Origin: Bradyrhizobium sp. SRL28
Lineage (GTDB): Bacteria; Pseudomonadota; Alphaproteobacteria; Rhizobiales; Xanthobacteraceae
Reading direction: 5' to 3'
Length of the DNA: 42,126 nt
Assembly (NCBI RefSeq): GCF_018596315.1
Contig: NZ_JAHEAG010000044.1
Span: 1 to 42,126 of the forward strand
In this document: piece after piece, positions 31,627 through 40,413 of the stretch
Layout of the letters: every line of letters starts with the position of its first letter
Position numbering within the stretch: the stretch's first letter is position 1
Translations under genes and position numbers: made by a program
The notes under the pieces: model-generated
What the model saw: the letters and a program-made list of their open reading frames with translations, nothing else
What the model was told of the DNA's origin: nothing
Databases searched by the model: none

Positions 31627-32882
31627 CCAGCATCTTCGCAACCTTCGCAGACACACTGGCCGACGGCGGCTGGCGCGCCAAGGCCCGACCGAACCAACTA
31701 CCACCCGACGGCGACTGGAACGGCTGGCTGGTCATGGCTGGCCGTGGCTTCGGGAAGAATTTCACGGGCGCCGGCTGGATAAACGAGATGGTCGAAACCG
31801 GCGCCGCCGGTCGCATCGGCCTGGTGGCCGCAACGGCCGCCGATGCCCGCGACGTCATGGTCGAAGGCGAGAGCGGGTTACTGCGCCTCGCGCCGTCGTG
31901 GAATATGCCAGAATACGAACCGAGCAAACGTAGGCTCACATGGAAAAACGGGGCCATCGCCACTCTATTCTCCGCCGAAGAGTCCGACCGGCTAAGGGGT
32001 CCCCAATTTGATTTGGCGTGGGCCGACGAACTGGGAGCATGGAATGAGCCGCAGCAAACATGGGATATGTTGCAGTTCGGATTGCGCCTCGGTGCGCGCC
32101 CGCGCTGGCTCGTGACAACCACACCGCGGCCCGTGAAGCTTCTAAAAGCGCTGCTAGCACGCGAGGGGCGGGACGTCGTGGTGACGCGCGGCTCGACGTT
32201 CGAGAACGAAGCCAACCTGGCACCGACGTTCATCCAAGCGCTGCGCGATCGTTACGAGGGCACCCGCTTAGGACGGCAGGAAATCCACGCGGAAATGCTA
32301 TCTGATACGCCCGGCGCCCTCTGGCAACTCGATTGGCTCGACCGCGACCGCGTGAGCAAGGCGCCCGACTTGAAGCGTATCGTTGTGGCCATCGATCCAG
32401 CTGTTTCGAACAATGAGGGTTCGGACGAAACAGGCATCGTGATTGCCGGCGTTACCAAGGACCAGCAAATTTACGTGCTCGACGACCTATCCGGCCGCTA
32501 CGCGCCCCACGAGTGGGCGGCCAAGGCGATCGAGGCATACCGGCGGTACCGAGCCGACCGCATCCTGGCCGAAATCAACAACGGTGGCGCGATGGTCGAG
32601 GCGACAATTCGCGCTCTGGATCGGCTGGTCAGTTTCAAGTCGGTGCACGCAAGCCGCGGCAAGGTGGTTCGAGCAGAGCCGATCGCCGCGCTATACGAGC
32701 AGCGTAAAGTTCATCACGTCGGCAATTTCTCGACGCTTGAAGATCAGATGTGCGCATTCACCAGTGATTTCGACCGCGGGCGTAACGGCTACTCGCCGGA
32801 TCGGGTCGACGCGCTGGTGTGGGCGCTGACGGAATTGAGCGGTCCACAACACACGGTGAGCAGGTGGGAACTGCGAATCTAA
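31623..32882 (+). CDS. phage terminase large subunit
   Basis: About 419 residues from the ATG at 31623, which overlaps the upstream stop by ATGA; an ATG at 31596 is also in frame. The N-terminal ATPase has the Walker A-like loop AGRGFGKNFTGA and the Walker B LAWADELGAW, with the coupling motif TTTPRP. The C-terminal RNase-H-like nuclease begins VVAIDPAVSNNEGSDETGI and ends near DRVDALVWALTEL. Both domains appear intact. It pumps and cuts DNA during packaging. It is the last phage gene here: no portal, protease, capsid or tail gene follows. Confidence 0.92.
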   Translation: MTSIFATFADTLADGGWRAKARPNQLPPDGDWNGWLVMAGRGFGKNFTGAGWINEMVETGAAGRIGLVAATAADARDVMVEGESGLLRLAPSWNMPEYEPSKRRLTWKNGAIATLFSAEESDRLRGPQFDLAWADELGAWNEPQQTWDMLQFGLRLGARPRWLVTTTPRPVKLLKALLAREGRDVVVTRGSTFENEANLAPTFIQALRDRYEGTRLGRQEIHAEMLSDTPGALWQLDWLDRDRVSKAPDLKRIVVAIDPAVSNNEGSDETGIVIAGVTKDQQIYVLDDLSGRYAPHEWAAKAIEAYRRYRADRILAEINNGGAMVEATIRALDRLVSFKSVHASRGKVVRAEPIAALYEQRKVHHVGNFSTLEDQMCAFTSDFDRGRNGYSPDRVDALVWALTELSGPQHTVSRWELRI

Positions 32883-32956
32883 GGTGATGCAGGGGCTGCG
32901 GTCTTGCCGGCAATGCAGGCACTATGCAGCACTTGGGCTAAGAAATTAGTTCTATC

Positions 32957-33251
32957 ATGCGTGCGCCATTTGGGTTGTCCAATGCCGACGAATTGGAAGC
33001 TCTCGTTCGTGCCGCAGGTTTTCAGGACGTTGCAATTCAACAGCGGAGTGGGACCGTAAGCTTTCCTTCGGTCGAGCGATTTGTGTTGAGGTTACGTTGC
33101 GGGCTCGCCGTTAGCTGGTCCGGTATCGCAGGTGGACGATGCGGCGCGTGCAACTCTAATCACTGACGTCAGGAACGCCTTGGGTAAATTCACGAGCAAT
33201 GATGAACTGGCCTTTCCCATAGCCGCCCACCTGCTAAACGCAAGAGTGTAG
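32957..33251 (+). pseudogene. SAM-dependent methyltransferase C-terminal fragment, frameshifted
   Basis: PFGLSNADELEALVRAAGFQDVAIQ, then GTVSFPSVERFV, is the usual C-terminal part of a class I methyltransferase. One extra T near 33098-33100 breaks the frame. In the shifted frame it continues GSPLAGPVSQVDDAARATL, then NDELAFPIAAHLLNARV, to the TAG at 33249-33251. The N-terminal SAM-binding half is absent, and the DNA just upstream is not similar to it. It is a decayed fragment, possibly marking the recombination boundary of the prophage remnant. Confidence 0.65.
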
Positions 33252-33307
33252 GACAGTTCGATTTTTGCCTGAGTTGCCGCGACGCGAACAAGAATTGCGA
33301 CTTCCGT

Positions 33308-33424
33308 TGTTGGCACCTTTGAGACATGGCGACCGCCCTGACGATTTCCGTTTCCAAGGGAAGACCGGAAGTAGTCGGCCGACGACCAAAATGACGCGAT
33401 TGACCCGAAACGGACGTTGGCCAA
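33308..33424. repeat. dispersed rhizobial repeat, copy 1
   Basis: Contains GGCACCTTTGAGAC just before and GACCGGAAGTAGTCGGCCGA inside. The 44 bases from 33363 match 39630-39673 closely. This kind of sequence is common between genes in Bradyrhizobium and gives spurious frames reading SIASFWSSADYFRSS. Confidence 0.6.
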
Positions 33425-33500
33425 AGGCAAGCCTGAGCTTGCGTTCCAAGACGCCGAGTGTTCCACTGGAGTATAGTTTGCATTTCAGATGGAGCACTAC

Positions 33501-33968
33501 GTGAGCGAGGCACTTCATCCAAGCGCCCCCCATCATCTCCCAGGCTTTATTACCGCGCCGGGTGACACCGACGTTTTAATGATTGTGATCGGCATTGTTC
33601 TGATCGGTTCCATTCTCGCGGTCGGTAACTTCTATTTGCACCTGCACTCACTGCCGGAGCGGATGGCCCACAAGTCGCAGAAGTTCCAGTTGGAAATCGT
33701 GGCCGTGCTGGGCCTGCTGTCGCTGTTCACGCACAACCACCTGTTCTGGGTGATCGGCTTGTTCCTCGCGATGATCGACCTGCCGGATTTCAGCACGCCG
33801 CTGCGCAGGATCGCCGGATCGGTCGAAAAGATGGCCGGCGTTCCGCCTGAACAGGACACAACCGAGCCGCCGGTTGGGGATGCGGCGCACGCTGCTGCAT
33901 CCGCCGAGGCCAAGGCCCGCATCGAGAAGGCCGGTGGCGCCAAGAGCGAGGTGCACGCCCATGCTTGA
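33501..33968 (+). CDS. small membrane protein paired with HlyD
   Basis: About 155 residues with two hydrophobic helices (DVLMIVIGIVLIGSILAV and FQLEIVAVLGLLSLF) and then a third short one (LFWVIGLFLAMIDL). An Ala/Glu-rich, probably cytoplasmic tail follows. I chose the GTG at 33501 because GGAG lies at proper distance; the ATG at 33489 overlaps that ribosome site. Its stop overlaps the HlyD start by 8 bases, so they are co-translated. It probably assists the membrane fusion protein. I cannot name the family. Confidence 0.7.
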   Translation: MSEALHPSAPHHLPGFITAPGDTDVLMIVIGIVLIGSILAVGNFYLHLHSLPERMAHKSQKFQLEIVAVLGLLSLFTHNHLFWVIGLFLAMIDLPDFSTPLRRIAGSVEKMAGVPPEQDTTEPPVGDAAHAAASAEAKARIEKAGGAKSEVHAHA

Positions 33969-35193
33969 GCTGCTCCTCTGTTCGCTGCTGACCATCTTCC
34001 CGGATTATCTCTACCGCCGTTACCGGCAGGGCAAACGCCTCGGTCACGAGATCACGCTCTATTCGGTCTGGTTCGAACTGCGATTTGGCATCATCTCCTG
34101 CCTGATGCTCACGGTCGCGCTGATCACGATGATTTTCTATTATCATCCGTCGACCACATCGGCGACGTTGTACTATCGGACCGTCCCGATTGTGCCCGAA
34201 GTAGCCGGCCGGGTCGCGGAGGTTAACATCGATGTCAGCGCGTCCGTCAAGCAAGGCGACGTGCTCTTCAGACTAGACAGCGCCAAGCAGAAGGCCGCGC
34301 TGGAGACGGCCAAGCGCAAGATCGCCGAAGTCGATGCCGCGATGCTGTCCGCCGAGGCGGATATCCTGAAGGCGGAAGGTCAGCTTCAAGAGGCAAAGGG
34401 CGCGCTGCAGCAGGCGCAGGACGAACTGAACACCAAAAGCGAACTGCAGAAGCGCAATCCCGGCATCGTCCCACAGCGCGACATCGAAAAGCTCACGGTG
34501 ACCGTCGCGGGTCGCCAGGGCAGCCTCGACGCCGCGACCGCGTCCAAGCAATCCGCGACGACGCGGCTAAGCGCGCTTTTGCCGGCGGAGAAGTCCAGTG
34601 CGGAGGCGGCGTTGGCGGAGGCGCAGGTCGATCTGGACAAGACCTTCATTCGCGCGGGCGTCGACGGGCGGGTCGAGCAGTTCGGGCTGAGGCCCGGGGA
34701 CATCGTCAATCCGATGGTGCGGTCGGCCGGCGTTCTGATTCCGGAGGGCGCGGGACGGCGCGCCCTGTCGGCGGGGTTCGGGCAGATAGAAGCTCAGGTC
34801 ATGAAGGTCGGCATGGTGGCCGAGGCTACCTGCATTTCCAAGCCGTGGACGATCATTCCGATGGTGGTTACCAACGTGCAGGACTACATCGCGGCGGGCC
34901 AGTTCAGGGGTGGCGAACAGCTGATCGAGGCGCAGAACACCGTGCGTCCCGGCACCATTCTCGTTTTCATGGAGCCGATCTACAAGGGCGGGCTGGAGGG
35001 CGTGACGCCTGGCAGCAGCTGTATCGCCAACGCCTACACCAGCAATCACGAACTGATCTCGTCAGGGAAAGTCGGTTCGTTCAAGAGCTTCGCGCTGCAC
35101 GTCGTCGATGCGACCGGACTTGTGCACGCGATGCTGTTGCGGATTCAGGCCCTGCTGCTGCCGATCAAGACGCTGGTGCTGAGTGGACACTAA
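33961..35193 (+). CDS. HlyD/EmrA-type membrane fusion protein
   Basis: About 410 residues. There are two hydrophobic stretches near the N-terminus (LLLCSLLTIFPDYLY and FGIISCLMLTVALITMIFYY). A lipoyl-like half follows (PIVPEVAGRVAEVNIDVSAS, VKQGDVLFRLD), then a coiled coil of about 120 residues (KRKIAEVDAAMLSAEADILK and on), the second lipoyl half (FIRAGVDGRVEQFGLRPGD), and a C-terminal beta-barrel. This is the periplasmic adaptor of tripartite pumps. No inner-membrane pump or outer-membrane channel gene is adjacent, so the transported compound is unknown. Confidence 0.88.
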   Translation: MLELLLCSLLTIFPDYLYRRYRQGKRLGHEITLYSVWFELRFGIISCLMLTVALITMIFYYHPSTTSATLYYRTVPIVPEVAGRVAEVNIDVSASVKQGDVLFRLDSAKQKAALETAKRKIAEVDAAMLSAEADILKAEGQLQEAKGALQQAQDELNTKSELQKRNPGIVPQRDIEKLTVTVAGRQGSLDAATASKQSATTRLSALLPAEKSSAEAALAEAQVDLDKTFIRAGVDGRVEQFGLRPGDIVNPMVRSAGVLIPEGAGRRALSAGFGQIEAQVMKVGMVAEATCISKPWTIIPMVVTNVQDYIAAGQFRGGEQLIEAQNTVRPGTILVFMEPIYKGGLEGVTPGSSCIANAYTSNHELISSGKVGSFKSFALHVVDATGLVHAMLLRIQALLLPIKTLVLSGH

Positions 35194-35232
35194 GTGGGTC
35201 GAGACCACGTCAATTATGCGCTTCAACTAATG

Positions 35233-35345
35233 ACCGCCTTTGGCACCTTTGAGACGTGCCCGCCTATCCTGAGAATGTCCGTTCACAGGGGTAGGACCGG
35301 AAGTCGCCGTGATCCGGTCAAACCGACGCTAATGACCCATTTCGG
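35233..35345. repeat. dispersed rhizobial repeat, copy 2
   Basis: TTTGGCACCTTTGAGACGTG, then GGTAGGACCGGAAGTCGCCG and TAATGACCCATTTCGG, share the order of blocks seen in copy 1. It fills the gap between the HlyD and cyclase genes. Confidence 0.55.
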
Positions 35346-35404
35346 ACTCGGCATAGCCGACATCGGCTCACGATCGTGCTATATAGCCATCAATTTCCCC
35401 GAGC

Positions 35405-37198
35405 ATGGGGGCCACCTTGAGCGGCGAGCACGTAGAGCGGCGGCTGGCAGCAATTCTGGCGGCGGATGTCGCGGGCTCTTGCCGCCTGATAGGGATAGAC
35501 GAAGAGGGCACGCTGGCGCGACTGAAAGCGCTTAGAAGAACGATTTTCGATCCCAAAATCGCTGAGCATCACGGACGTGTCGTCAAGAATACCGGGGACG
35601 GCGCTATTGCCGAGTTCGCCAGCGTGGTCGACGCCGTGCGATGTGCCGACGAAATTCAGCGCGGCATGGCCGAACAAAATATCGACGTGCCGCAGGACAA
35701 GCGGATCGAGCTCCGCATCGGCATTCACGTCGGTGATATCATTATCGAAGAAAACGATATCTTTGGTGACGGGGTCAATATTGCAGTGCGTCTCGAGGGG
35801 ATTGCAGAGCCGGGCGGTATCAGCGTCTCGGATGACGCTCGTCGGCAAATTCGTGGCAAGGTAGATGTAACGTTTGAGGATTTGGGTTCGCAATCCTTGA
35901 AGAATATCGCCGAACCGATGCGGGTCTGGCGCGTCCCATACGGCCGCACCGTGCCAGCTGTGCCGACCCGCCTGCGTGTTGATGACGCCCTTGCGCTGCC
36001 CGATAAACCCTCCATTGCTGTTCTGCCATTCACCAACCTGAGCTCCGATCCGGAGCAGGAATATTTCGCGGACGGAATGGTCGATGACATCATCACGGCG
36101 CTGTCTCATTTCAAGGCGCTGTTCGTCATCGCCCGCAACTCGAGCTTCACCTACAAGGGGCGCACCGTCGACGTGAAGCAGGTCGGACGCGAGCTCGGGG
36201 TGCGCTACGTGTTGGAAGGGAGCGTTCGCAAAGCGGCAAATCGAGTCCGCATCACAGGACAGCTTGTCGATACCGCCACTGGGGCACATCTTTGGGCGGA
36301 ACGGTTTGATGGCGGGCTCAGCGACGTCTTCGATCTGCAGGACCAGGTGACCGAGAGCGTTGTCGGGGCGATCGCCCCAGCGGTGGAAAAAGCCGAGATC
36401 GAGCGCGCCAAGCGCAAGCCGACCGAGAGTCTCGACGCCTATGCCCTCTATTTACGCGGGTTGGCCGGATTTTATCAGTTTGCCAACCGGCAAGCGAACA
36501 ACGAGGCATTGCGCCTGTTCAACCGCGCGATCGAGCTCGACCCGGATTTTGCCTCCGCCTACGGTCGTGCGGCCTTTTGCTACGTCACAGCCCAGACCAA
36601 TGGCTGGATTTCAGTCACACCGAGCGAGATTGCTGAGGTGACAAGGCTCGCTCAGCGGGCGGTTGAGTTGGGCAAGGATGACGCAATCGCGCTCGCAGCC
36701 GGCGGGTATGCATTAGTGGCTGTTGTTCGCGATCTCGAGGTGGGCGCTGGCTTAGTCGATCGCGCGCTTGTGCTCAATTCCAATTTGGCCGAGGCATGGA
36801 ATTGGGGCGGCTGGGTAAAAAACTGGCTCGGCGAGCGGGAAGCGGGGATCGAGCGCTTCGCACGTGCGATGCGCCTGAGCCCACTCGATCCGTGGGTAAT
36901 AGGAATGCGGGCCGGGACCGCGCATGCCCATTTCTTCCTGGGCCGCTATGACGAAGCAGCATCGTGGGCGGCAATGGCATTGCAGGACAGTCCGGACTTT
37001 CAACCTGGATTACGCATCGCCGCCGCAAGCAATGCAATGGCCGGACGGCCGGAGCAAGCACATCAGGCAGTGGCTCGGCTGCGGCAACTGAATCCCGCGC
37101 TACGTGTTTCCACTCTTAAAGCCGTGCTGGGCCCTTGGCGGGCCGACGATCTCGCGCGATATGAAGAAGGATTGCGGCAAGCCGGGCTGCCCGAATGA
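35405..37198 (+). CDS. class III adenylate cyclase with TPR-like C-terminus
   Basis: A 597-residue cytoplasmic protein. The catalytic domain (about 10-180) has the metal Asp21 in LAADVAGSCRL and Asp65 in VKNTGDGAIAEF, with GIHVGDIIIEENDIFGDGVNIAVRL after it. The linker PSIAVLPFTNLSSDPEQEYFADGM begins the domain seen in rhizobial cyclases (about 200-330). TPR-like repeats follow (LFNRAIELDPDFASAYGRAA and similar, to about 590). The usual AGYSRL appears as AGSCRL, a mild change outside the metal ligands. This architecture is highly duplicated in Bradyrhizobium. It makes cAMP if active; the TPR part probably binds a partner protein. The start at 35405 lacks a strong ribosome site. Confidence 0.88.
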   Translation: MGATLSGEHVERRLAAILAADVAGSCRLIGIDEEGTLARLKALRRTIFDPKIAEHHGRVVKNTGDGAIAEFASVVDAVRCADEIQRGMAEQNIDVPQDKRIELRIGIHVGDIIIEENDIFGDGVNIAVRLEGIAEPGGISVSDDARRQIRGKVDVTFEDLGSQSLKNIAEPMRVWRVPYGRTVPAVPTRLRVDDALALPDKPSIAVLPFTNLSSDPEQEYFADGMVDDIITALSHFKALFVIARNSSFTYKGRTVDVKQVGRELGVRYVLEGSVRKAANRVRITGQLVDTATGAHLWAERFDGGLSDVFDLQDQVTESVVGAIAPAVEKAEIERAKRKPTESLDAYALYLRGLAGFYQFANRQANNEALRLFNRAIELDPDFASAYGRAAFCYVTAQTNGWISVTPSEIAEVTRLAQRAVELGKDDAIALAAGGYALVAVVRDLEVGAGLVDRALVLNSNLAEAWNWGGWVKNWLGEREAGIERFARAMRLSPLDPWVIGMRAGTAHAHFFLGRYDEAASWAAMALQDSPDFQPGLRIAAASNAMAGRPEQAHQAVARLRQLNPALRVSTLKAVLGPWRADDLARYEEGLRQAGLPE

Positions 37199-37654
37199 CC
37201 ATCGCAGAAGATGCTCGCCCGTTGGGACGAGGTGGACGAATAGAATCCATTTTTTCCGCGGTACATGAGTCCGTTCATGGCACTTTTCGGACCTGAGAGG
37301 CCAGACTGACGATGTCCGTTCTTGAAAGCAAAGCCGACTTCCCGGCTGCACCTCAGGACTTCTCAGTGTGACCCTTCGCGGAAGTCGTCCAAAAATCAGA
37401 CGTCTTTCCAGGACGCACGAGATGGGGTACCCTTTGAATAGCTGTCGTCGCAGGCGGGAAATGCCGAATCCTCGCGGGACTGAACGGACAGCAGTCGTTC
37501 CATCGGCAAGCATTGCACTCAAATAACCGACTTCCTTTTTTCGCCGGTCCTACACCATTCGCATTCCAACGCGGGTGCCCGTAAACGCGCCCGGGTGCCA
37601 TTTGAATCCTGAAAACGCGGGCCCAGAGCGGTGCCTGCGAGGGAGGAGATCTCC
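37199..37654. repeat. intergenic region with dispersed repeat, copy 3
   Basis: These 456 bases have no gene. At about 37268-37345 the blocks TGGCACTTTTCGGACCTGA and GACGATGTCCGTTCTTGAAA recall the dispersed repeat seen at 33308 and 35233, in degenerate form. No promoter could be assigned for the haloperoxidase gene that follows. Confidence 0.4.
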
Positions 37655-39445
37655 ATGGCTGATCACCCCACCATTTCGACTGAATCTGACCTGGCATCGC
37701 CGACCCTGCCGACCACCGCGGTCACTCGCCGCTCGCTCCTCGGTGGGGCCGGCATCGCAGTTGGCGCCGCCGTGCTTGCGTCTCCGCCGAGCATGCCCGG
37801 AATCGCCCCGGCAGCAGCACAGCCTGTGAGCGCGGACCCGCGACCGCTCGATGCGGCGTTCAAGCGCCGCGCCTTCGAAGTCCGAGAAGTCTGCGCGAGA
37901 AACAACGAGAAAATTCCCATCGTCCCCCACCCGACGAATGGCGATGAGGCGCGCTACACCAACAAGATCGGTTCCGATTCACGGGGCCTGCCGCACGACA
38001 AACGCGGCGAAGTGGAACAAGCGGCATGGCAGGCCCTCTATACCGCTTGCCAGTCGGGCGATCCCGCTGATTTCGAAAAAATCCCGCTCGGCGGCACTCG
38101 CAAACTGGTCAATCCCGTGGGCACACAGGCCGTCAGTCTCAGCGGCATAAACCCTACTCAGATTGGGATAACGCCGGCACCGGCCCTTGCAAGTGCGGAG
38201 CGCGGCGGCGAGGCGGTCGAGGTATATTGGCAATCCCTGCTTCGTGATGTTCCGCTTACCGAGTTGCGCGACGACACCTCCAATCGCGACGTGCTTGCAG
38301 CAACCGAGGAACTCAACAAGCTTGCCGATTTCCGGGGGCCGAAGTCTGGTGGGCGGGTCACACCCGGTACGCTGTTCCGAGCCAATGCGCTTTATTTCGA
38401 CCCGGCTGACCCGAAGGGCCGCTCGGTCACGCCTCCAGGCGTTTTGGACGGCCCGCTGATCTCGCAATTCCTGCTCCGGGACGTGCCCTATGCCGCACAG
38501 TGGATCAGCGCTCAAATTCGCACCCCGTTGCCCACCAGCGAATTCCTGACCGAATACGAGGAGTGGCTGGCGATCCAGAACGGCGTTGCAGCGAAACGCA
38601 GGCTGCAGTTCGACGTGACACCGCGATACATAACGACAGGGAGAGATCTCGCGGAGTATGTCCGCACGCCTCCTGCATTTGCGTGGGCGGCAGCACTGAT
38701 CCTTGCGACCCCCGGCGGTGGGACGGATCAACGTTATTCGGGGATGTATCCGCCGGCAGAGCCCGTGTCCTACTCATCGAACCCGTATCGGAAATCGAAA
38801 ACCCAAGGCCCTGGTGGTGCAACCTTCGGGTTGCCCCATGTGCAGGCACTACTCGCCACGGGGATCAGTAACTCCGTCCGCGCATCCTACTGGCAGAAGT
38901 ATTTCGTGCACCGGGCTGTGCGACCGGAAGCCTATGGCGGTCTGGCGCACCATCGCCTCGCCAATGGCGTAAGCGACTACCCGTTGCATGATAACTTCCT
39001 GAAATCGGAAGCCCTCGATCGTAGTAAAGCCAAATACGGCACCTATCTTTTGTCACAAACCTATCCGGAGGCCTCGCCCCTTCACTCCACCTATCCCGGC
39101 GGTGCCACAGGCGTTGGTGCCGTCACGGCTACCATATTGAAGGCGTTTTTCGACGAGAGCCGCGTCATCGCCAACCCGGTACAGCCCGATCCGGCTGACC
39201 CGACGAAGCTCGCGCCCTACAGCGGCCCACCGCTCACGGTTGGTGGAGAGTTGAACAAGCTCGCGGTGAATTTCGGTTTCGGGCGGAATTGGGCGGGCAT
39301 CCACTGGCGTTCCGACGCTTCCGCCTCAATGGCGATCGGCGAGGAAGTGGCTATCGGCATGCTGCGGGACGAGCGCACTACCCTCCGCGAACCCTTCGAC
39401 GGCTTCTCCTTCACGCGCTTCGACGGCAGCCGCGTGACGATCTGA
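37655..39445 (+). CDS. Tat-exported vanadium-haloperoxidase homologue with altered active site
   Basis: A 596-residue protein with a Tat-type signal (VTRRSLLGGAGIAVGAAVLA). The acid-phosphatase/vanadium-haloperoxidase core matches the algal bromoperoxidase branch. Lys415 and Arg423 lie in QKYFVHRAVRPEAYGG (spacing 8, as in the Ascophyllum enzyme), Arg544 and the vanadate-ligand His550 in GRNWAGIHWRSD (spacing 6). Between them the loop that normally reads S-G-H reads Gly482-Gly483-Ala484 (LHSTYPGGATGVGAV), while the preceding His477 is kept. Vanadate binding may remain, but the acid-base His is missing, so normal peroxidase chemistry is doubtful. GGGAGGAG precedes the ATG at 37655. It stands alone. 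Confidence 0.85.
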   Translation: MADHPTISTESDLASPTLPTTAVTRRSLLGGAGIAVGAAVLASPPSMPGIAPAAAQPVSADPRPLDAAFKRRAFEVREVCARNNEKIPIVPHPTNGDEARYTNKIGSDSRGLPHDKRGEVEQAAWQALYTACQSGDPADFEKIPLGGTRKLVNPVGTQAVSLSGINPTQIGITPAPALASAERGGEAVEVYWQSLLRDVPLTELRDDTSNRDVLAATEELNKLADFRGPKSGGRVTPGTLFRANALYFDPADPKGRSVTPPGVLDGPLISQFLLRDVPYAAQWISAQIRTPLPTSEFLTEYEEWLAIQNGVAAKRRLQFDVTPRYITTGRDLAEYVRTPPAFAWAAALILATPGGGTDQRYSGMYPPAEPVSYSSNPYRKSKTQGPGGATFGLPHVQALLATGISNSVRASYWQKYFVHRAVRPEAYGGLAHHRLANGVSDYPLHDNFLKSEALDRSKAKYGTYLLSQTYPEASPLHSTYPGGATGVGAVTATILKAFFDESRVIANPVQPDPADPTKLAPYSGPPLTVGGELNKLAVNFGFGRNWAGIHWRSDASASMAIGEEVAIGMLRDERTTLREPFDGFSFTRFDGSRVTI

Positions 39446-39596
39446 CAGCAGCCGGGCGGCGCCGAGAGAGACACCAGCTATGAGCTAGATACGAATTGCG
39501 GTCGGATTGGAATGCATAGTGGAAGAGGTATCTGGCTCACGGCTAAACAACCAGAATGGGAGGTACAAAATGAAGGGTCTATCGTTGTCTCTAAGT

Positions 39597-39685
39597 TGCC
39601 GATCTGTTTCCTGTGCGCCCCCAGGGGGAGATCGGAAGTAGTCGGCCGACGGCCAAAGTGACGCGGTTGACCCACAACAGATATC
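39597..39685. repeat. dispersed rhizobial repeat, copy 4
   Basis: The stretch from 39630 matches copy 1 from 33363 (GGAAGTAGTCGGCCGACG, then CCAAA.TGACGCG.TTGACCC). It lies downstream of the haloperoxidase gene. Confidence 0.6.
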
Positions 39686-39800
39686 ACCACCACCTGCCAG
39701 GCTACATTCCGAAAAGGCGCGCGCCCTTCTCACGGGAAGCCTAACTACCTTATCAAAGATCGCTGCGGCTTTTTTACGGTGAGAACGACTCACCCATTAA

Positions 39801-39891
39801 TCTCGCCGACTAGGGAAATGCGATGACGGCGCGCGCCACCGCTCTGCCGCGACTCAGGTTCTGCATCTGCCGGCGCAATCACGCGCTTGGT
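39801..39891 (+). repeat. long direct repeat, right copy
   Basis: Bases 39843-39891 are identical to 24716-24764, with the preceding 42 bases similar. It has the same orientation as the left copy, 15.1 kb away. Similarity ends abruptly at 39891. Confidence 0.85.
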
Positions 39892-39901
39892 GGAGGCGGC
39901 A

Positions 39902-40112
39902 ATGGTGGCAGCTACGGGCCCACTCTCGGACGAGAAGGCAGCGCGAATGATGGCCGCGCTGCACGAAGGCAAAACGCTTAGGACATTTGGAGTTAGGGCG
40001 ACGCGTTTGGAGGGCCTACTTTAAGGCTCACCCGGAATATGCATAGAAGGCTCTGCCGCTTATCAGGGTCAACGCCGAAGCCGCAGCCGCGGGCTTTGGG
40101 ACTAAAGCGCGA
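39902..40112 (+). pseudogene. broken small gene (phage/HNH-associated type)
   Basis: The ATG at 39902 opens 40 codons (GPLSDEKAARMMAALHEGKT, LRTFGV) ending at 40022. One frame over, protein-like sequence goes on as RAYFKAHPEYA, a TAG at 40044, then KALPLIRVNAEAAAAGFGTK. I recognise the order of these blocks from small rhizobial phage-type proteins with a C-terminal zinc or HNH-like part, absent here. At least one frameshift and one stop make it a pseudogene. Confidence 0.5.
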
Positions 40113-40125
40113 GGTGGCAACCACC

Positions 40126-40329
40126 TCAGCGGGATGATCGAGCACCCAAACCGCGAGACTTCGCTTTTCCGAAGCGGATGCCCAGCTTAGAAGCGCGGTT
40201 GGCCAAGGCCGCCTCGGTCCGGTTTAATTCCTTTGCAGCGTACGCGGCATTCCGACCGGCTGTTGCTAGAGCCCGTAGCCGCTCATCTTCCTCCGCCGTC
40301 CAAGGACGGCTTGCTACGACGGTAGTCAT
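40126..40329 (-). CDS. small SANT/Myb-like DNA-binding protein
   Basis: A 67-residue basic protein. RPWTAEEDERLRALATAGRN, then AAYAAKELNRTEAALANRASKLGI, has the spaced W/hydrophobic pattern of a SANT/Myb-type or GcrA-like helix-turn-helix, common in rhizobial accessory DNA. The ATG at 40329 overlaps the preceding stop by ATGA. It probably binds DNA; the target is unknown. Confidence 0.65.
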   Translation of the reverse strand: MTTVVASRPWTAEEDERLRALATAGRNAAYAAKELNRTEAALANRASKLGIRFGKAKSRGLGARSSR

Positions 40330-40400
40330 TTCTTAGCCTTCAGGCCCAGCTCTACCAGCCGGCGGATGGCCTCTGGACGGCCGGTCGGGCCACCAAGATT
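40326..40400 (-). pseudogene. tail of a ribbon-helix-helix type gene
   Basis: GRPEAIRRLVELGLKAKK, ending at 40326, is the usual C-terminal helix of small rhizobial RHH proteins; compare SQAIRQLVEIGLSKS in the intact gene at 40662. The rest of the domain is absent, and the frame runs upstream into an unrelated gene. It is a fusion remnant. Confidence 0.45.
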
Positions 40401-40413
40401 CCGGTTTGTTCTA

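Noticed and set aside
33233..33536. minus-strand frames reading SIASFWSSADYFRSS and similar
   Set aside because: These are products of the dispersed intergenic repeat, not of a gene; they lack starts with ribosome sites and overlap the methyltransferase remnant.
33501..35193. complete type I secretion or tripartite efflux system
   Set aside because: Only the adaptor and a small membrane protein are present; no ABC, MFS or RND pump and no outer-membrane channel gene is in the window.
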